The notes beneath the pieces were generated by a model. That model was not told the DNA's origin. It did no database searches and saw only the letters and a program-made list of their open reading frames with translations. Shown here one piece after another: positions 23,699-35,500 of a stretch of 41,820 nt of DNA. The stretch lies in assembly GCA_024220525.1 (NCBI GenBank), contig JAMYWO010000287.1, forward strand, positions 6,282-48,101. The letters are read 5' to 3'. Positions within the stretch are counted from its first letter, which is position 1. Each line of letters starts with the position of its first letter. The position numbers and the translations under genes were made by a program. Source of the stretch: Cochliopodium minus (taxonomy: Eukaryota > Discosea > Himatismenida > Cochliopodiidae).

Positions 23699-24285
23699 TT
23701 AAATTTATTCCCTTTTTGTATAAACATTTTTACTTTCTCTTTTTCAATATTTCATTTCATATTCTTTGAAAGATAAATTTATCCATTTATTTAACCATGA
23801 TATCTAATTTTTCGTAAAATGAAAACAATCAAAAAAGGAAATTTGGAAAAAACTATGATTATCATTCTTTGTTTAAATAAACTCTCAGAAGCTCTTTATT
23901 TCATTACACCCTTTAAAAACCTTTTTTTTTTTTTGAAAATCTTTCTTTTTTAATTTTGAAAGATTTTATCTTCTTTTGCTATCTATTTTAAAATTTTTAC
24001 TTATCTTTTGTTTGATAGTCAAACCAATCTCTCATTCTTTTGACCAAATCATAATTATTGTAAAAAAAAATCTTTAGATTTGCAAGAAACTTAGAAAATA
24101 GTAATTTTTTTGAATTGTTTTCTTTGAATTAGATTGAGAATGTTTTTCGTTGAAGAAATTTCTTCTTTTGAAATTAAAATAAAATAAATCTCCTCCCTTT
24201 CCAAAATCAGAAACCTAACAAAAATAAAAATAATAAAAAAATAGATTAGAAATATTAAAAAGTCACTTTTTTGATTGATAGATAG
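23699..24285. other. Intergenic, upstream of the CLU-PH gene
   Basis: 587 bp between two plus-strand genes. The region has T-rich tracts and scattered short words such as ATTCTTTGAAAG. I see no gene, RNA gene or inverted repeat of note; it probably carries the 3' end of one gene and the promoter of the other. Confidence 0.45.
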
Positions 24286-27200
24286 ATGTATTTTGATGAA
24301 GAATTTGAAGCCAAAAGCATCAAAGATGACAATAATTATTATTTCTTAGATAAAGTGAATCTGGATGATAGATACAAGCAAGAGCCCATGAATTATGACA
24401 ATGTAGATGGAGATAACCGATATGGAGGAAATAAATATCTGTTCAATAATCAATACGATACAAATAATAACATCAATAAAAATATGAGCCCATATAACAA
24501 TGCCATAGATTTTGAATCTGGAGGAATTGAATCATCATCACCCAACTTGAAGATGAAATTCAATATAAAGCAAGAAACAAAGAAAGAGGATCAATACGAG
24601 AGAAATTGGATCGAAGAATTTTATTTCTCCAATCATACAGATACACCAGAAAGTTACTATGAGAATATATCCAAGATTGGAACACAGGTGAATTGAATAA
24701 AAAATTAAATTTTATTTTGTTAACATATTTACCTTTTAAAAATTAAAAAATGAATAGTTTGTTGAATGTGCGGGTAATTGAATCAAATTTAAATTTTATA
24801 TTCGAAAATAATTAAAATTGAATTTTAATAAATTGATAGAATATTACGGAAGAATAATAATCAGTGAAAAGAATTTGCCACCTGAACAAAAAACAATAAA
24901 GGTAAATGAAAATGAATGGAATTGATTTCGGTTCAATTTAAAATATTTGTTTTTAGCCGATAAACATTGGTGGAATTGCTGGAGGAGAGAAATGTAAATA
25001 AAAAATTTAAGAAAAGTTTTGTTAATGATAATTTTAATATTAATTTTAGTTTCTGTACAAGGTATTTAATTTTCTTTCATAAAAATTTTGATTTTTTAAT
25101 TTTTTTTAAAAAATTTTAAAAGGAATAATATTCAAGGTAAGAAATTTAAAAGTAATAAAGCTCAAATGAGTTTACTTTTATTTTTTGGTTAGTTCTCAGT
25201 TGATGTGTTGATAAGAGAAGAGCCCGCAACTTATCTTTATGGAGGGAAAAAGGGATCCGACGAAAAAAGCAGGAAAGCAGCGGGAATGGAATTGGTATGT
25301 TTAGAGGCGATATATTCTTCACAAGTGACCGGATTTTATCTTCCTTTAATGGTGAATATTTTTTTTATTTAAGAATTAATTAGAATTTATCAAAATTTAA
25401 TAAAATTCAATATTGTCATTAGGCTTTGGTAGATTTTAAGGGTTTTCGTTTGATTTGCGTTAGTAAATTACCTATTAATAAAAAAACTATTGTTTATGGA
25501 AGTGGAGATGGTAATAAGAATGTTTTTTTAAAATAATTTTTTGTGATTAAATGTAATTGTTAATTTTTTTAAAAGGAGGACAAACAATCCACAATAACCC
25601 CTCTATTTGTGAAACAATGAAGAAGTTGGGTGAAAAGTTAAATTTAAGGGGACATCAAGTTGGATCCAAAAAAGATTGCATCATTTATGGGCCTGGAGGT
25701 TCTTTTTTTAAAAAATTTTTTAAAAAATTTTATTAATAAATTTTTTTACTTTAGATATTGAGGTACATTTGGGTTCTGATAACAATTATTATCTCATTGA
25801 TTTTGGTGTAAAAAAAATATTTTTTTTTATTTTTTAAAAACAATTTTTTAATTGATACATCCAAAAATTCATTTAGAGAGTGATGGTATATTTTTGACAA
25901 ACAAAATAGATAGTCTTTAAAAAGATTTAATATTAAAATTTAATCAAGCCTCCAGAATCTCCAAATGTATCAAAAAGAAGCAGTGATGATAGGTTCATTT
26001 TTACTTTTCTTTCTTTTTTTATTTAAATAATTTTTTTTTATATAATTTTATTAATTTCTTTTTTTGAAAATTAAATTTTTATTTTACAACAGATCAATCT
26101 TTTATAAATTTTTGAGACCAGAATTAGTCAAATATTATAAAAAGAGCTTGTGTAGCGATACCTTTTCTGTTTGGGACTGCAACGATCCCTACAAAAAAGA
26201 CCACCAAGTCGATATGAACGACGCTACGATGTACCTCTACGACAAACTCATTCCCAAAGTTGCTTACCAAATAAACAAGAAGATGGAAGAATATGTTTTT
26301 GAGAATTATCCAAAATATGGTTCAATATCTTTCAAGTTAATTTTGAAAAAAGTAATTTTTTTTCAATTATTTTAAAAATTTAATTTTAAAAATTTTTAGT
26401 ATTATTTTTAAAATTTTTATTTTTCTATTTAATTTTTATTTTTAAAATTTTTTTCAAAATTTTTTTTTTTCTTCAATTATTTTGAAAAATTTAATTTTTA
26501 ATTTTGAAATATTTGATTTTTGTGTTTAATTTTTATTTTTAAAATTTTTTTGTCAATTATTTTATAACTAAATACATTATTTAAATTTTTAATCTATCAT
26601 TTTTTTTTTTTAAATTATTTTTTATAAATTTTTTAGGTAAAATCATTTAGCATTTCTAGTATCCTTCATTCTGGAGGTGTGAATGTAAGACACTTAGGCA
26701 AAGTCAGAAAGTTTTTGTCCACAGATCACGTGGTCACTAGAGCTTTCCTCTTGGAGAATGCAGTGGCCAGGGTTTTGAAGAACATACTCAACAAAAGAAT
26801 GAGGAAACTGATGAGCCAACTGAAAGTTCCTTGCGATGAACCATTTCAAGAATTAATTGGTAAAAATTATTTTTTTTATTATTAAAATTCATTTTTTTAA
26901 ATTTTTTTTATTTTTTAATGTAATTTTTTTTTATTTTCATTTTTTTAAAATAAAATTTTAATTTTTTTAGCTGAAATATTAAATATGATTAGTCTTGATC
27001 ATGATGAAAGTACTCTTGACCAATTTTGGAATGAAAAAGTCCAAAAGAAGCTTGTCAAGCATTTCGGAGTGGAAATTCTTCAAGATCCTTCTCTCACAGA
27101 AATAAATCTCATCAAAAAAATCGCAAAAAAAGATGACAAAGAGACGAAAGAATTTTCAACTGGAATAGAAAAGGAAATAAAGATTGGTATAAAAATTTCT

Positions 27201-29882
27201 ATTGATTATTTTATTATTTTATTATTTATTTTTATTCTTAATTATTTTTTTTAAAATTTATTTAATTTTTTTTATTTTTTTATATTTTTTATTTTTTATT
27301 TTTTATTATTTATTATTTATTATTTATTATTTATTTTTTTTTTATCATTTTAAAAATTTTTTATTATTTATTATTTATTTTTATTTTTTATTTTTTATTT
27401 TGTTCTTTTTATTTATTATTTTATTAATTATTATTTTTTTCTTATTTTTTAATTTTTAATTTTTTTTTTTATCATTATTTTTTAATTTATTCTTATTATT
27501 TATTTTATTTTTTATCATTATTTTTTAGAAAATGAAAGACTAGAAAAAGAAAGACACGAGAATAATAATATATTCAGAAACTTCTCTGATAAAGTGATCA
27601 AAACAAGCGGGGTAGTGGGAGGTGCTCTTAAAAATTCTACCAAATACATCATCAACTTTGGGAGAGGTTTGAAACATGACAAGAAAATCATGGATGTCAA
27701 CAAAGCCACCAAACGGAATCTCAAAACGCAATTCGACAAGTTTAACTTGGACATTCCTTTGTTTTCTGAAATTAGACTTCAAGTTGTTTTTGCTATGTTC
27801 TTGGTAAATATTCTTTTAATGATCTTTTTTTTTTCTATTTTTTAATTTTTTTTTTTATTATTTATTTGTTTGTTTGTTTTATTTTTTTTAGTTCTTTTTG
27901 TTTTTGTTTAATTTTATATTAAATTTTTTTGTCATTTTGTCATTTTTTTTATTTTGGAATATTTTATTTTATTTTTTATGTTTGTAATTTTGTTATTTTT
28001 TTAAATTTTTTTTTATATTCCAACATCATTTATTATATTTTTTTGTTATTTTTTGTTATTTTCGAGTATTTATTTTTTTAAATATTTTTTTTTTTAGGAA
28101 TTGACAGGGATTAGAGTAAAAAAAAATTTTTTAATTGATACCAATTAATTTGAAATATTTTAAAAATTTTAAAAGTTGTCCAAGAGTGCAATGAAAGTTT
28201 ACCAGAAAGAAGATCATAAGTGTAGAAATTTTTCATTTGGGGACATTGAAAAACTCAACGTGCACGTGAAACACTCTTATTACGTAGAGTTAGCTTGTAA
28301 CAATTTTTTTATTTGATTATTTTATTTTTTTAAAACCTTTTTTTCATAATAAATTTTTTTTATTTTGAATCTTTTTTTTTATTTAATTTTAATAATTATT
28401 TTTTATAAAAATTTATTTAGCTGGTTTAAGAAGAATTTTCATTGCAAGACAACAAAGAAACGAAATTCTCCGACTTAGAATCTACAAAAGATCTCTCCCC
28501 TTTTTAGAGAGAGGTTTATACAGAGGAAGTCTCAATCCACTCATGATTTGTGCATTTGCGGACATACATCACATGATGGCAGGTATAAAATAAAATTTTA
28601 AAATCTAAATGATAAATGAAATAAAAAAAAAATAATAAACAAAAATTAATGAATAATCAATAATGAATAATGAAATAAAATAAAATTATAAAATCTAAAT
28701 GATAAATGAAAAAATAAAAGTAATAAATAAAAATTTTTTTTAAAAATAATAAATAAAGAAATAAATTAATAAAAAATATTAAATAAATTTCCATAGTAAA
28801 AATGAATAAACTTTAAAAAAAGAAAAATTGATTTTTATTCTTAAAAAAAAAAGACATCTACCTTTATCAAAGAAAACCCGAAAAGGCATTACATTACTTT
28901 AAAAAAGCAGCCGACATTTACAGATTCATCGACAGCGAGAAAACAGATAATTTCGAAAGAAACGGATGGGCTTTACTAAGAAACAATGATGCAGTCTGTT
29001 TGTACAAATATGGAAGAGTTTTGGCCGAAACGTTTAAACTTGAAAATGGGATTAGTGCCGCCTTTGCTTTTGGGAGGGCTAAAAAGTTGATTGTCCAAAG
29101 AAATTTCATTCTAAAAAGTAGAATTGCTGATTTTAAAATTATTTTCAACGAAAAACTTATGTGGTATATTTTTTTTTTGTCAATAATAATTTTTTTTTTA
29201 GAATTTAATAAAAATTTAATTTAATTACAATTTTAAAATATTTTAAAAAATTTAATTCTAATTAAATATGAAACATATAAATTTCATTAAATTTTATTAA
29301 TATAGTTTTTTTTTTAATCAAAAAAATGAAAATATTTTATCAAGTAACTTTTTATTAAAAGATTTTTTACATTTTTAACTTATAATTAATCAAAAAATAT
29401 TAACTTTAAAGAATAAAATTTTAAAAATATTTTTTTTTGATAAAACAAAAAGTAATCTATTTTATTTAGGCTGACTTATAAACAAGAAAAAGATGTCAGC
29501 AAGAGCTATGAGAGTTTGGTAGGAAAGGGAAAAGCATCAAGAAACGTTGTATTCAGCGACTACATCCTCTTCCTCAAAGGTGGCAAGTGGGTGCGGTTCT
29601 GGGTCGCCCTCGTGAGCTCTCAAATGGAGGATTCAGAAGAAACTAGTTCTTCTTTGAATTCTAGTTCTGACATGGAATCGGAAATTAAAACATTGAATAA
29701 GAACAGCGGAGATAAAAAAGAAGAAATTTTGGAAAAGAATCTGAGTCCGAGAAAAAGTCCTTCTAAAGGTAATATATCACTTTTATATAAATTGGTTGTG
29801 ATTTATTTTTTATTTTTTATTATTTATTTTTTTATTTTTTAATTTATTTCATTTTTTATTTCTTTTTTTTTATTTTTTATAT

Positions 29883-29919
<37 letters not shown>

Positions 29920-30638
29920 ATTTTTTATTTTATTTCATTTTTTATTTCTTATTTTTTTATTTTATTTTTCAACATTTTATTTTTTATATTTTTTTTTTCA
30001 TTTTATTTATTTCTTATTTTTTACAAAATTTATTGAAGAAAAAAGCTTGGAAAAAAGCTTGGAAAAAGAAAAGGGCCACAAAAGAGCCAGTAGTCATGGT
30101 AATTTCATTTTCAAGAGAAAGAGCTGCCACAGTTCTAGCAGCAACAGCAACAGCGCTCTCAACCTTAAAAGCAATGTCGAAGATGATCTCAAACATTCCA
30201 AAATGAAGATAATTATTGCTCCTAACAAGTTTGTAGACGAACAAGTCAAGTAAAAAATTTTTTTATTTTTTATTTTGTTTTTGATAAATTTTTTTTAAAT
30301 TTTTATTTTTTTAATTTTTTTTAAATTTTCAATTTTTTTAATTTATATTGTTTTTGATTAAAATTTTTTAATTTTTATTTTTAATTTTATTTTTTCAATT
30401 TTTCATTAAAATTTTTTTTAGTATTGATCTTGAAATTGGAGATTGGGAAGTTCATGAAGAAGACTATTTTGATGAGACCATCTCCCTCCAGTTGTTAGAA
30501 ACAAATACAAAGAAGGAGTATCACTTTGCGTTCCAGTCTCTCAAACAAAGAGCACAATGGATCGAGGAGCTCGATCACTTTTTGAAAATGGCTCTCTACA
30601 AGTCTGGTTCCTCTGTTAAATTAAAATTAATCAAATAA
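24286..30638 (+). CDS. CLU-domain protein with C-terminal PH-like domain
   Basis: Large multi-exon gene, about 1,050-1,150 residues, from MYFDEEFEAKSIKDDNNYYF (ATG 24286) to SGSSVKLKLIK (stop 30638). After an Asn/Asp-rich N-terminus comes the CLU domain: NWIEEFYFSN, CAEYYGRIIISEKNLPPEQK, IKPINIGGIAGGEKFSVQG, IREEPATYLYGGKKGSDEK, SRKAAGMELVCLEAIY, GFYLPLMALVDFKGFRLICV, PINKKTIVYGSGDGGQT, LRGHQVGS, CIIYGPGDIEVHLGSDNNYY, LIDFGRVMPPESP, FYKFLRPELVKYYKKSLCSD. The CLU-central region is ILHSGGVNVRHLGKVRKFL. TPR-like helices follow (IYLYQRKPEKALHYFKKAAD). Then a PH-like module: DYILFLKGGKWVRFWVALV, a low-complexity Ser/Lys-rich insert, IDLEIGDWEVHEEDYFDETI and YHFAFQSLKQRAQWIEELDH. CLU proteins bind mRNAs for mitochondrial proteins and keep mitochondria dispersed; the PH end suggests membrane binding. 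Several exons are 9-14 nt. Confidence 0.88.
27186..27530 (+). repeat. T-rich low-complexity intron of the CLU-PH gene
   Basis: This intron of about 340 bp (gtataa...ttttttag) is almost purely TTTATTATTTT-type sequence, one of the longest introns here. It keeps an 85-codon Phe/Leu/Ile-only frame open by composition alone; that frame is not a gene. Confidence 0.85.
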
Positions 30639-30980
30639 AGTATTTTTTTTTAAAAATAATTTCCTTCTTTTCTGATTTAAAATTAAAAAATGTGTATTCA
30701 AAATTTAAAAATATTAATTCTCAGGCCCAATTTAGAAAATCTTTCAAAATTCTTAAAATCCATTTTAGAGTATTCACTTGTTTAAACTTTCCCTTTTCCC
30801 TTCTCTAAAATTAACCTTTACTTTGTATTAAACTACAATTCTTGAAACTTTTTTTTTCATTTTTTTGTTTTCATTGACTATTTGTTTTTCTTTATTTTTG
30901 AATTGTGATTTCAAAATTTTACTAATATTTGAAACCTTTTGTAATTTGAAATAAAAATTTAATCAGAGAGAAAATAAAAA
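30639..30980. other. Intergenic between CLU-PH and mARC genes
   Basis: 342 bp, tandem plus-strand genes. T-rich with a few CTTTCCC words; probable 3' UTR and promoter. No coding frame or RNA gene seen. Confidence 0.45.
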
Positions 30981-31506
30981 ATGCAATTCAATTTCTCTTG
31001 GGAAAATATTTATTTGTTGGTGACTGTCTTTTTTATAATAGGAGTGAGGATAGTGGCGAATTGGCATTTCAATGAAGTGGAAAGGAAAAAAGAGGAAGAA
31101 GGGAATTCGAATGATACTGATTCCATGATCAGAGTAGATAAGATATTGATAGTAAACAACAAAAATGAAATAATCAACCAATAATCTTAACTGGATAATT
31201 TTAAAATAAAAAATTAACGATATTTTTATGAATCAATAATAAAAATACATTCACTAAGAAATTTAAAATTGAATTATTTTAAATTTTAATTTATCTTTTA
31301 CATAAAAATAATAAAGTTTCCTGTAAAATCTTGCAGAGGGATTTCTGTTAAAGAATGGGAAGTGGATGAGTACGGGTTTAAATATGACAGAAATTGGATG
31401 TTGGTTGATGAGGAGAAAAAAAGATTCGTTTCATCAAGAACCAGCCCTCTCCTCACACAAGTAATACCTTCTTTCCAAGGCCAAAAGTTGAAGTAAATTT
31501 ATTTTC

Positions 31507-31538
<32 letters not shown>

Positions 31539-32492
31539 ATTAAGATTGGAATTTCCAAATGTGAACCCTATTTATCTAGACTTGAAACCTAATGATAACA
31601 TTGAAAATGAGATTAAAGTTTCAATATGGTCAGACGAAGGATTAACGGCTATCAAAGAAAGAGAAGAAGCAAGTCAATGGTAAAATAAATAAATAAATCA
31701 TAAAAATAAAAATAAATAAAAAAAATAAAAAAAATTTTAAAATAATTTACAAATAAATTAAAAAATTAGGTTTTCCAAAATTTTAGATAAAAAAGTCACT
31801 CTTTGTAGAGTTTCAGAAAGAACCAACAGAGTACCTGCCAAAAAGTACCAAGTTAGAGAGTCCAATGTATCTAACAAAACTTCATTCGCTGATGGGTTCC
31901 AATTTCTGCTTGCAAGTAATGAATCTAACGATTTTTTAAATTCAAAACTAGAATTTCCATTGCCAATTGAAAGGTAGTTTATTATCTTGTCTCTTTAAAT
32001 CTTATTAGAGATGTTCAAAATTTTACAACAGTTTAAATTTTGTTAGCAATTAATTTATATCCGCTAACAAAGTTGTAAATTTTGGACATGTCTAAAATCT
32101 TATTCAATTTTTTTTTTTTTTTTTTAACAGGTATCGCCCAAATATTGTTATTAGTGGAACAGGTAAACCTTGGTCAGAAGATGATTTTAAAAGAATAAAG
32201 ATCTCTGACTTTGTTCTCTACAATGTCAAACCATGTCCTAGGTATTTCATTTTATTTTTATCTTTTTTTTAATCTCTAGAAATTATTTTTTTTTTTATTA
32301 ACAAGATGCAAAGTTCCCACTATCGATTTTGAAACAAGTGAATTTAGTGAAAAAAATGAACCAACAGAAACTTTAAAGATTTACAGAAAATGCGGAAACG
32401 GAAAAGATGTTTTTTTCGGAATAAATCTGACACATAAAAAGTACAAAGGAAAAATGAGAGTAGGTGATAAAGTACAAATATTGGTCCATTGA
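30981..32492 (+). CDS. Membrane-anchored MOSC protein, mARC/MOCOS-C type molybdoenzyme
   Basis: Seven to eight exons, about 370 residues. Exon 1 (ATG 30981) encodes an N-terminal membrane anchor (WENIYLLVTVFFIIGVRIVA) and a charged linker ending RVDKILI, then splices (gtaaac...taaag) in frame to FPVKSCRGISVKEWEVDEYG, the MOSC_N opening. This joining links what otherwise look like two genes. Then YDRNWMLVDEEKKRFVSSRT, LEFPNVNPIYLDL, SFADGFQFLLASNES, ERYRPNIVISGTGKPWSEDD, KPCPRCKVPTIDFETSE (second Cys is the expected Mo ligand), TLKIYRKCGNGKDVFFGIN and MRVGDKVQIL. Human mARC proteins have the same layout and reduce N-hydroxylated compounds at the outer mitochondrial membrane with cytochrome b5. 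The key Cys is conserved, so it is probably active. One intron carries TIR element copy 2. It converges on the FATP gene with 96 bp between stops. Confidence 0.93.
32006..32094. mobile_element. Small TIR element (MITE), copy 2, inside an intron
   Basis: An 89-bp unit starts TAGAGATGTTC and ends GGACATGTCTA and is by eye about 85% identical to the copy at 2250-2338, with the identical inner word CCGCTAACAAAGTTGTAA. It is flanked by AAATCTTAT at 31997-32005 and 32095-32103, a perfect 9-bp duplication. The host intron is 31974-32129 (156 bp); without insert and duplication it would be 58 bp. Non-coding. Confidence 0.87.
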
Positions 32493-32588
32493 GAATAAAT
32501 TCTATTTAAAAAAATTTAAAAAATTTAATAAATAAAAAAATATTTGAACTTTTTCAAAAAATTTTTTTATTGAAAAATCGAAAAGTTA

Positions 32589-35500
32589 TTAAAGTCTAAT
32601 GACACCGTTAAGAATATCCTCATAAATTTTTTTGTCGAGAGGAACATAAGTGTTGTCTTTACGAAAGTAGATAGGATCTTTGATGTTGTTGATGTTAAAA
32701 CCTTCCTTTCTGTATTCCACTTTCTTGTGTTTGAAGGTACTGGTAACCAACATCTCGTCTGAGATTCTTATGAAGTATGGTATTGCATAAAGAGGTAAGT
32801 TTTCTTTTGCGAAAGAAAGGAATTTATCAAAAGGAAAGCTTGATGTATCTAAACCAGAAACAACCATCATTCCACATCTTCAATAAAGTAAAAATCAAGA
32901 AAAATAGATTGAAAATTAAAAAATAAAATAAAAAAATATAAAATAAAAAATAAAAAATAAAAAATAAAAAATAAAAAATAAAAAATGAAAAAAAAAAATA
33001 AAATAATGAAAAATAAAACAATTTATAAAATTTTTTACCTTCCGTCAGTGTTAGGTATTTGGACACCAAAGACATTGATTTCTTTTATTTGGCCAAACTT
33101 GAAAAGTTCGGAAGCGACTTCCATGGTAGAAACATTTTCTCCTTTCCATCTGAATGTATCGCCAACTCTGTCAATGAAATAGAAGTAACCTCTAAAATCT
33201 CTTTTAAGAATGTCTCCAGACTATCCAAAAAAAAAAATAAAAAAAATAAAAAAATAAAAAAAATAAATAAATAAAATTAAAAAATTTTAAAAAAATAAAA
33301 ATAAAAAATTAGGTTTTTATATTTTACTTTGTAATATTTGTCACCTGATTCAAAGACATCATACTCTATTTTCTTCTCTGTATCCTTTTTGTCAGTGTAA
33401 CCATTGAAGTTGATTGTCTTGCTGATGTTGGTAATTTTTTGGATCAAGTGTCCTTCTTCTCCTAAAAAAACAAAAGTTAAAAAAAATAATAAATAATTAA
33501 TAAAAAATAAAAAATAAAAATTAAAAATAATAAGAATAAAATGAAATTAAAAATTAATAAATAAAATAAAATAAATAATTAATAAATTAAATAATAAATT
33601 AAGAATAAAAAAAATAAAAAATAAAAAATAATGAGAATAAAATGAAATTAAAAATTAGAAATTAATATAAAATAAAAATTTGAAAAATTAAAATTAAAAT
33701 TGTAAAAATAAAATTGCCAAGAATAAAAAATAAAAAAACAAACAAACAAATTTACCAGGTTTGCATAATATGCACTTCCCATCAGATCCTCTCATCAACT
33801 CGTCATTTTCTTCATCGTACTTTACTAAAAGGCTGGTTGGAGGAAGAAGTGGAGGAGACCATCCCACAGCACCTAAATCAAACATCACATTTTTAAAATA
33901 TTTAAAATATTTAAATATTTTTATTAATATTTTTAAACATATTTTTTAATTTTTTTTTACCCAATTCGTTGAAAAAATTGACGAGACCAGCAGATCCTTC
34001 AGATGCACCATAAAATTCGCAGATCACATCAATGTCGAATTTGCTCTTAAATTTGGACCAAACTTCTCTTCTGAGTCCATTTCCTATTGCCAATCTATTT
34101 ATAAGAAAAAAAAAATTTTTTAAAAAAAAATAAAAATTTTTTTAAAAAAAAAAATAAAAATTTTTAAAATTAAAAATTAAATAAAAAAATAATGTAATAA
34201 AAAAAAATTAAAAAAAATTTGATTTGCCTTAATTTGTTGTTTTGGGAATCTTTTTCTTCATCCAAAGAAACATAACGAGCCATTTCACCTATTTATAAAA
34301 AATTTTGGATTTTAATTTTTTTATTGACCGAATTGTTATTTTAAATGCTTTTACCGATGTATTGACAAATGGTACATTCATACTTTTGGACATCAGATAG
34401 AAAATGAGTTTTCGAAAATTTTTCCCTCAAAACTCTTTGTAAATGAAAGATTAATGATATAAATAAAAATAAAAATAAAAATAAAAATAAAAATAAAAAA
34501 TGAAAAAAATAAAAAATGAAAAAAATAAAAAATGAAAAAAATAAAAAATAATTATTGTTTTTTATAAAAAAATAAAAAATAAAAAAATAAAATAAATGAA
34601 AAATAAAAAAATAAAAAAATAAAAAAATAAAATGAAAAATAAGAAATAAAAAATAAAAAAATAAAAAAATAAAAAAATAAAAAAATAAAAAATAAAAAAT
34701 AAAAAAAAATAAAAAAATAAAATGAAAAATAAGAAATAAAAAATAAAAAAATAAAAAAATAAAAATTCTTTTACAATGTGCTTCCACTAACAATGGAGAG
34801 ACCAGTTCCAATAGCAGCACCTTTAAAGATTGACAAAATAAAAATTTAAAATTTATTTGAAATTAAAATTACCCGCTGTGTGATACAACTATTTTACCAA
34901 AAAATCAAAAAGAAAAAATAAAATGAAAATAAAATTGACAAAAAATTTTTTACGGGCAAAGGACAATAGACAATATCTTCCTTTATAACTTTAACAGCTG
35001 AAGCAAAATTGAAAGGGATTGCCCACAAACGATAATGTGAAATTTTTGCTTATTACAAAAAAAAAAATAAAAAAAAATCAATTCAATCTTTTAAAAAAAT
35101 AAAAAAAATAAAAATAATTAAAAAAATCAATTGATACAATAAAAAAAATTATAAAAATCTGAAATAAAAATTATTTGATTTAATATTTACCTGCTTTTGG
35201 AAATCCAGTAGTTCCACTTGTGAAAATGTAAATGATAGGGTCGGAGAAGCGGCATCCTCTGTTGTTCGCTCTGAGTTTCTCGTTCAATTTGTTTCCTGAC
35301 TCTTCTTTAATTTTGGACTCCAAATCAACAGCCCACTCTATTTTCTTTTGATTAAAAAAATTTTAATAAAAATAAATAAACAAATAATATAATAATAAAA
35401 AAAAAAAAAAATAAAAAAATAAAAAAATTTTACTTGAATTTTTTCTGGGCTTCCAAAGCAGTAAAACTTTTGAACTCCATTCTCAATCAGTTTTTCTTTA

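Noticed and set aside
27202-27459. 85-codon all-hydrophobic frame
   Set aside because: Pure TTTATT composition of one intron of the CLU-PH gene.
34341-34820. 159-codon hydrophobic minus-strand frame
   Set aside because: Mostly an intron of A/T tandem repeats read through; only its ends belong to FATP exons.
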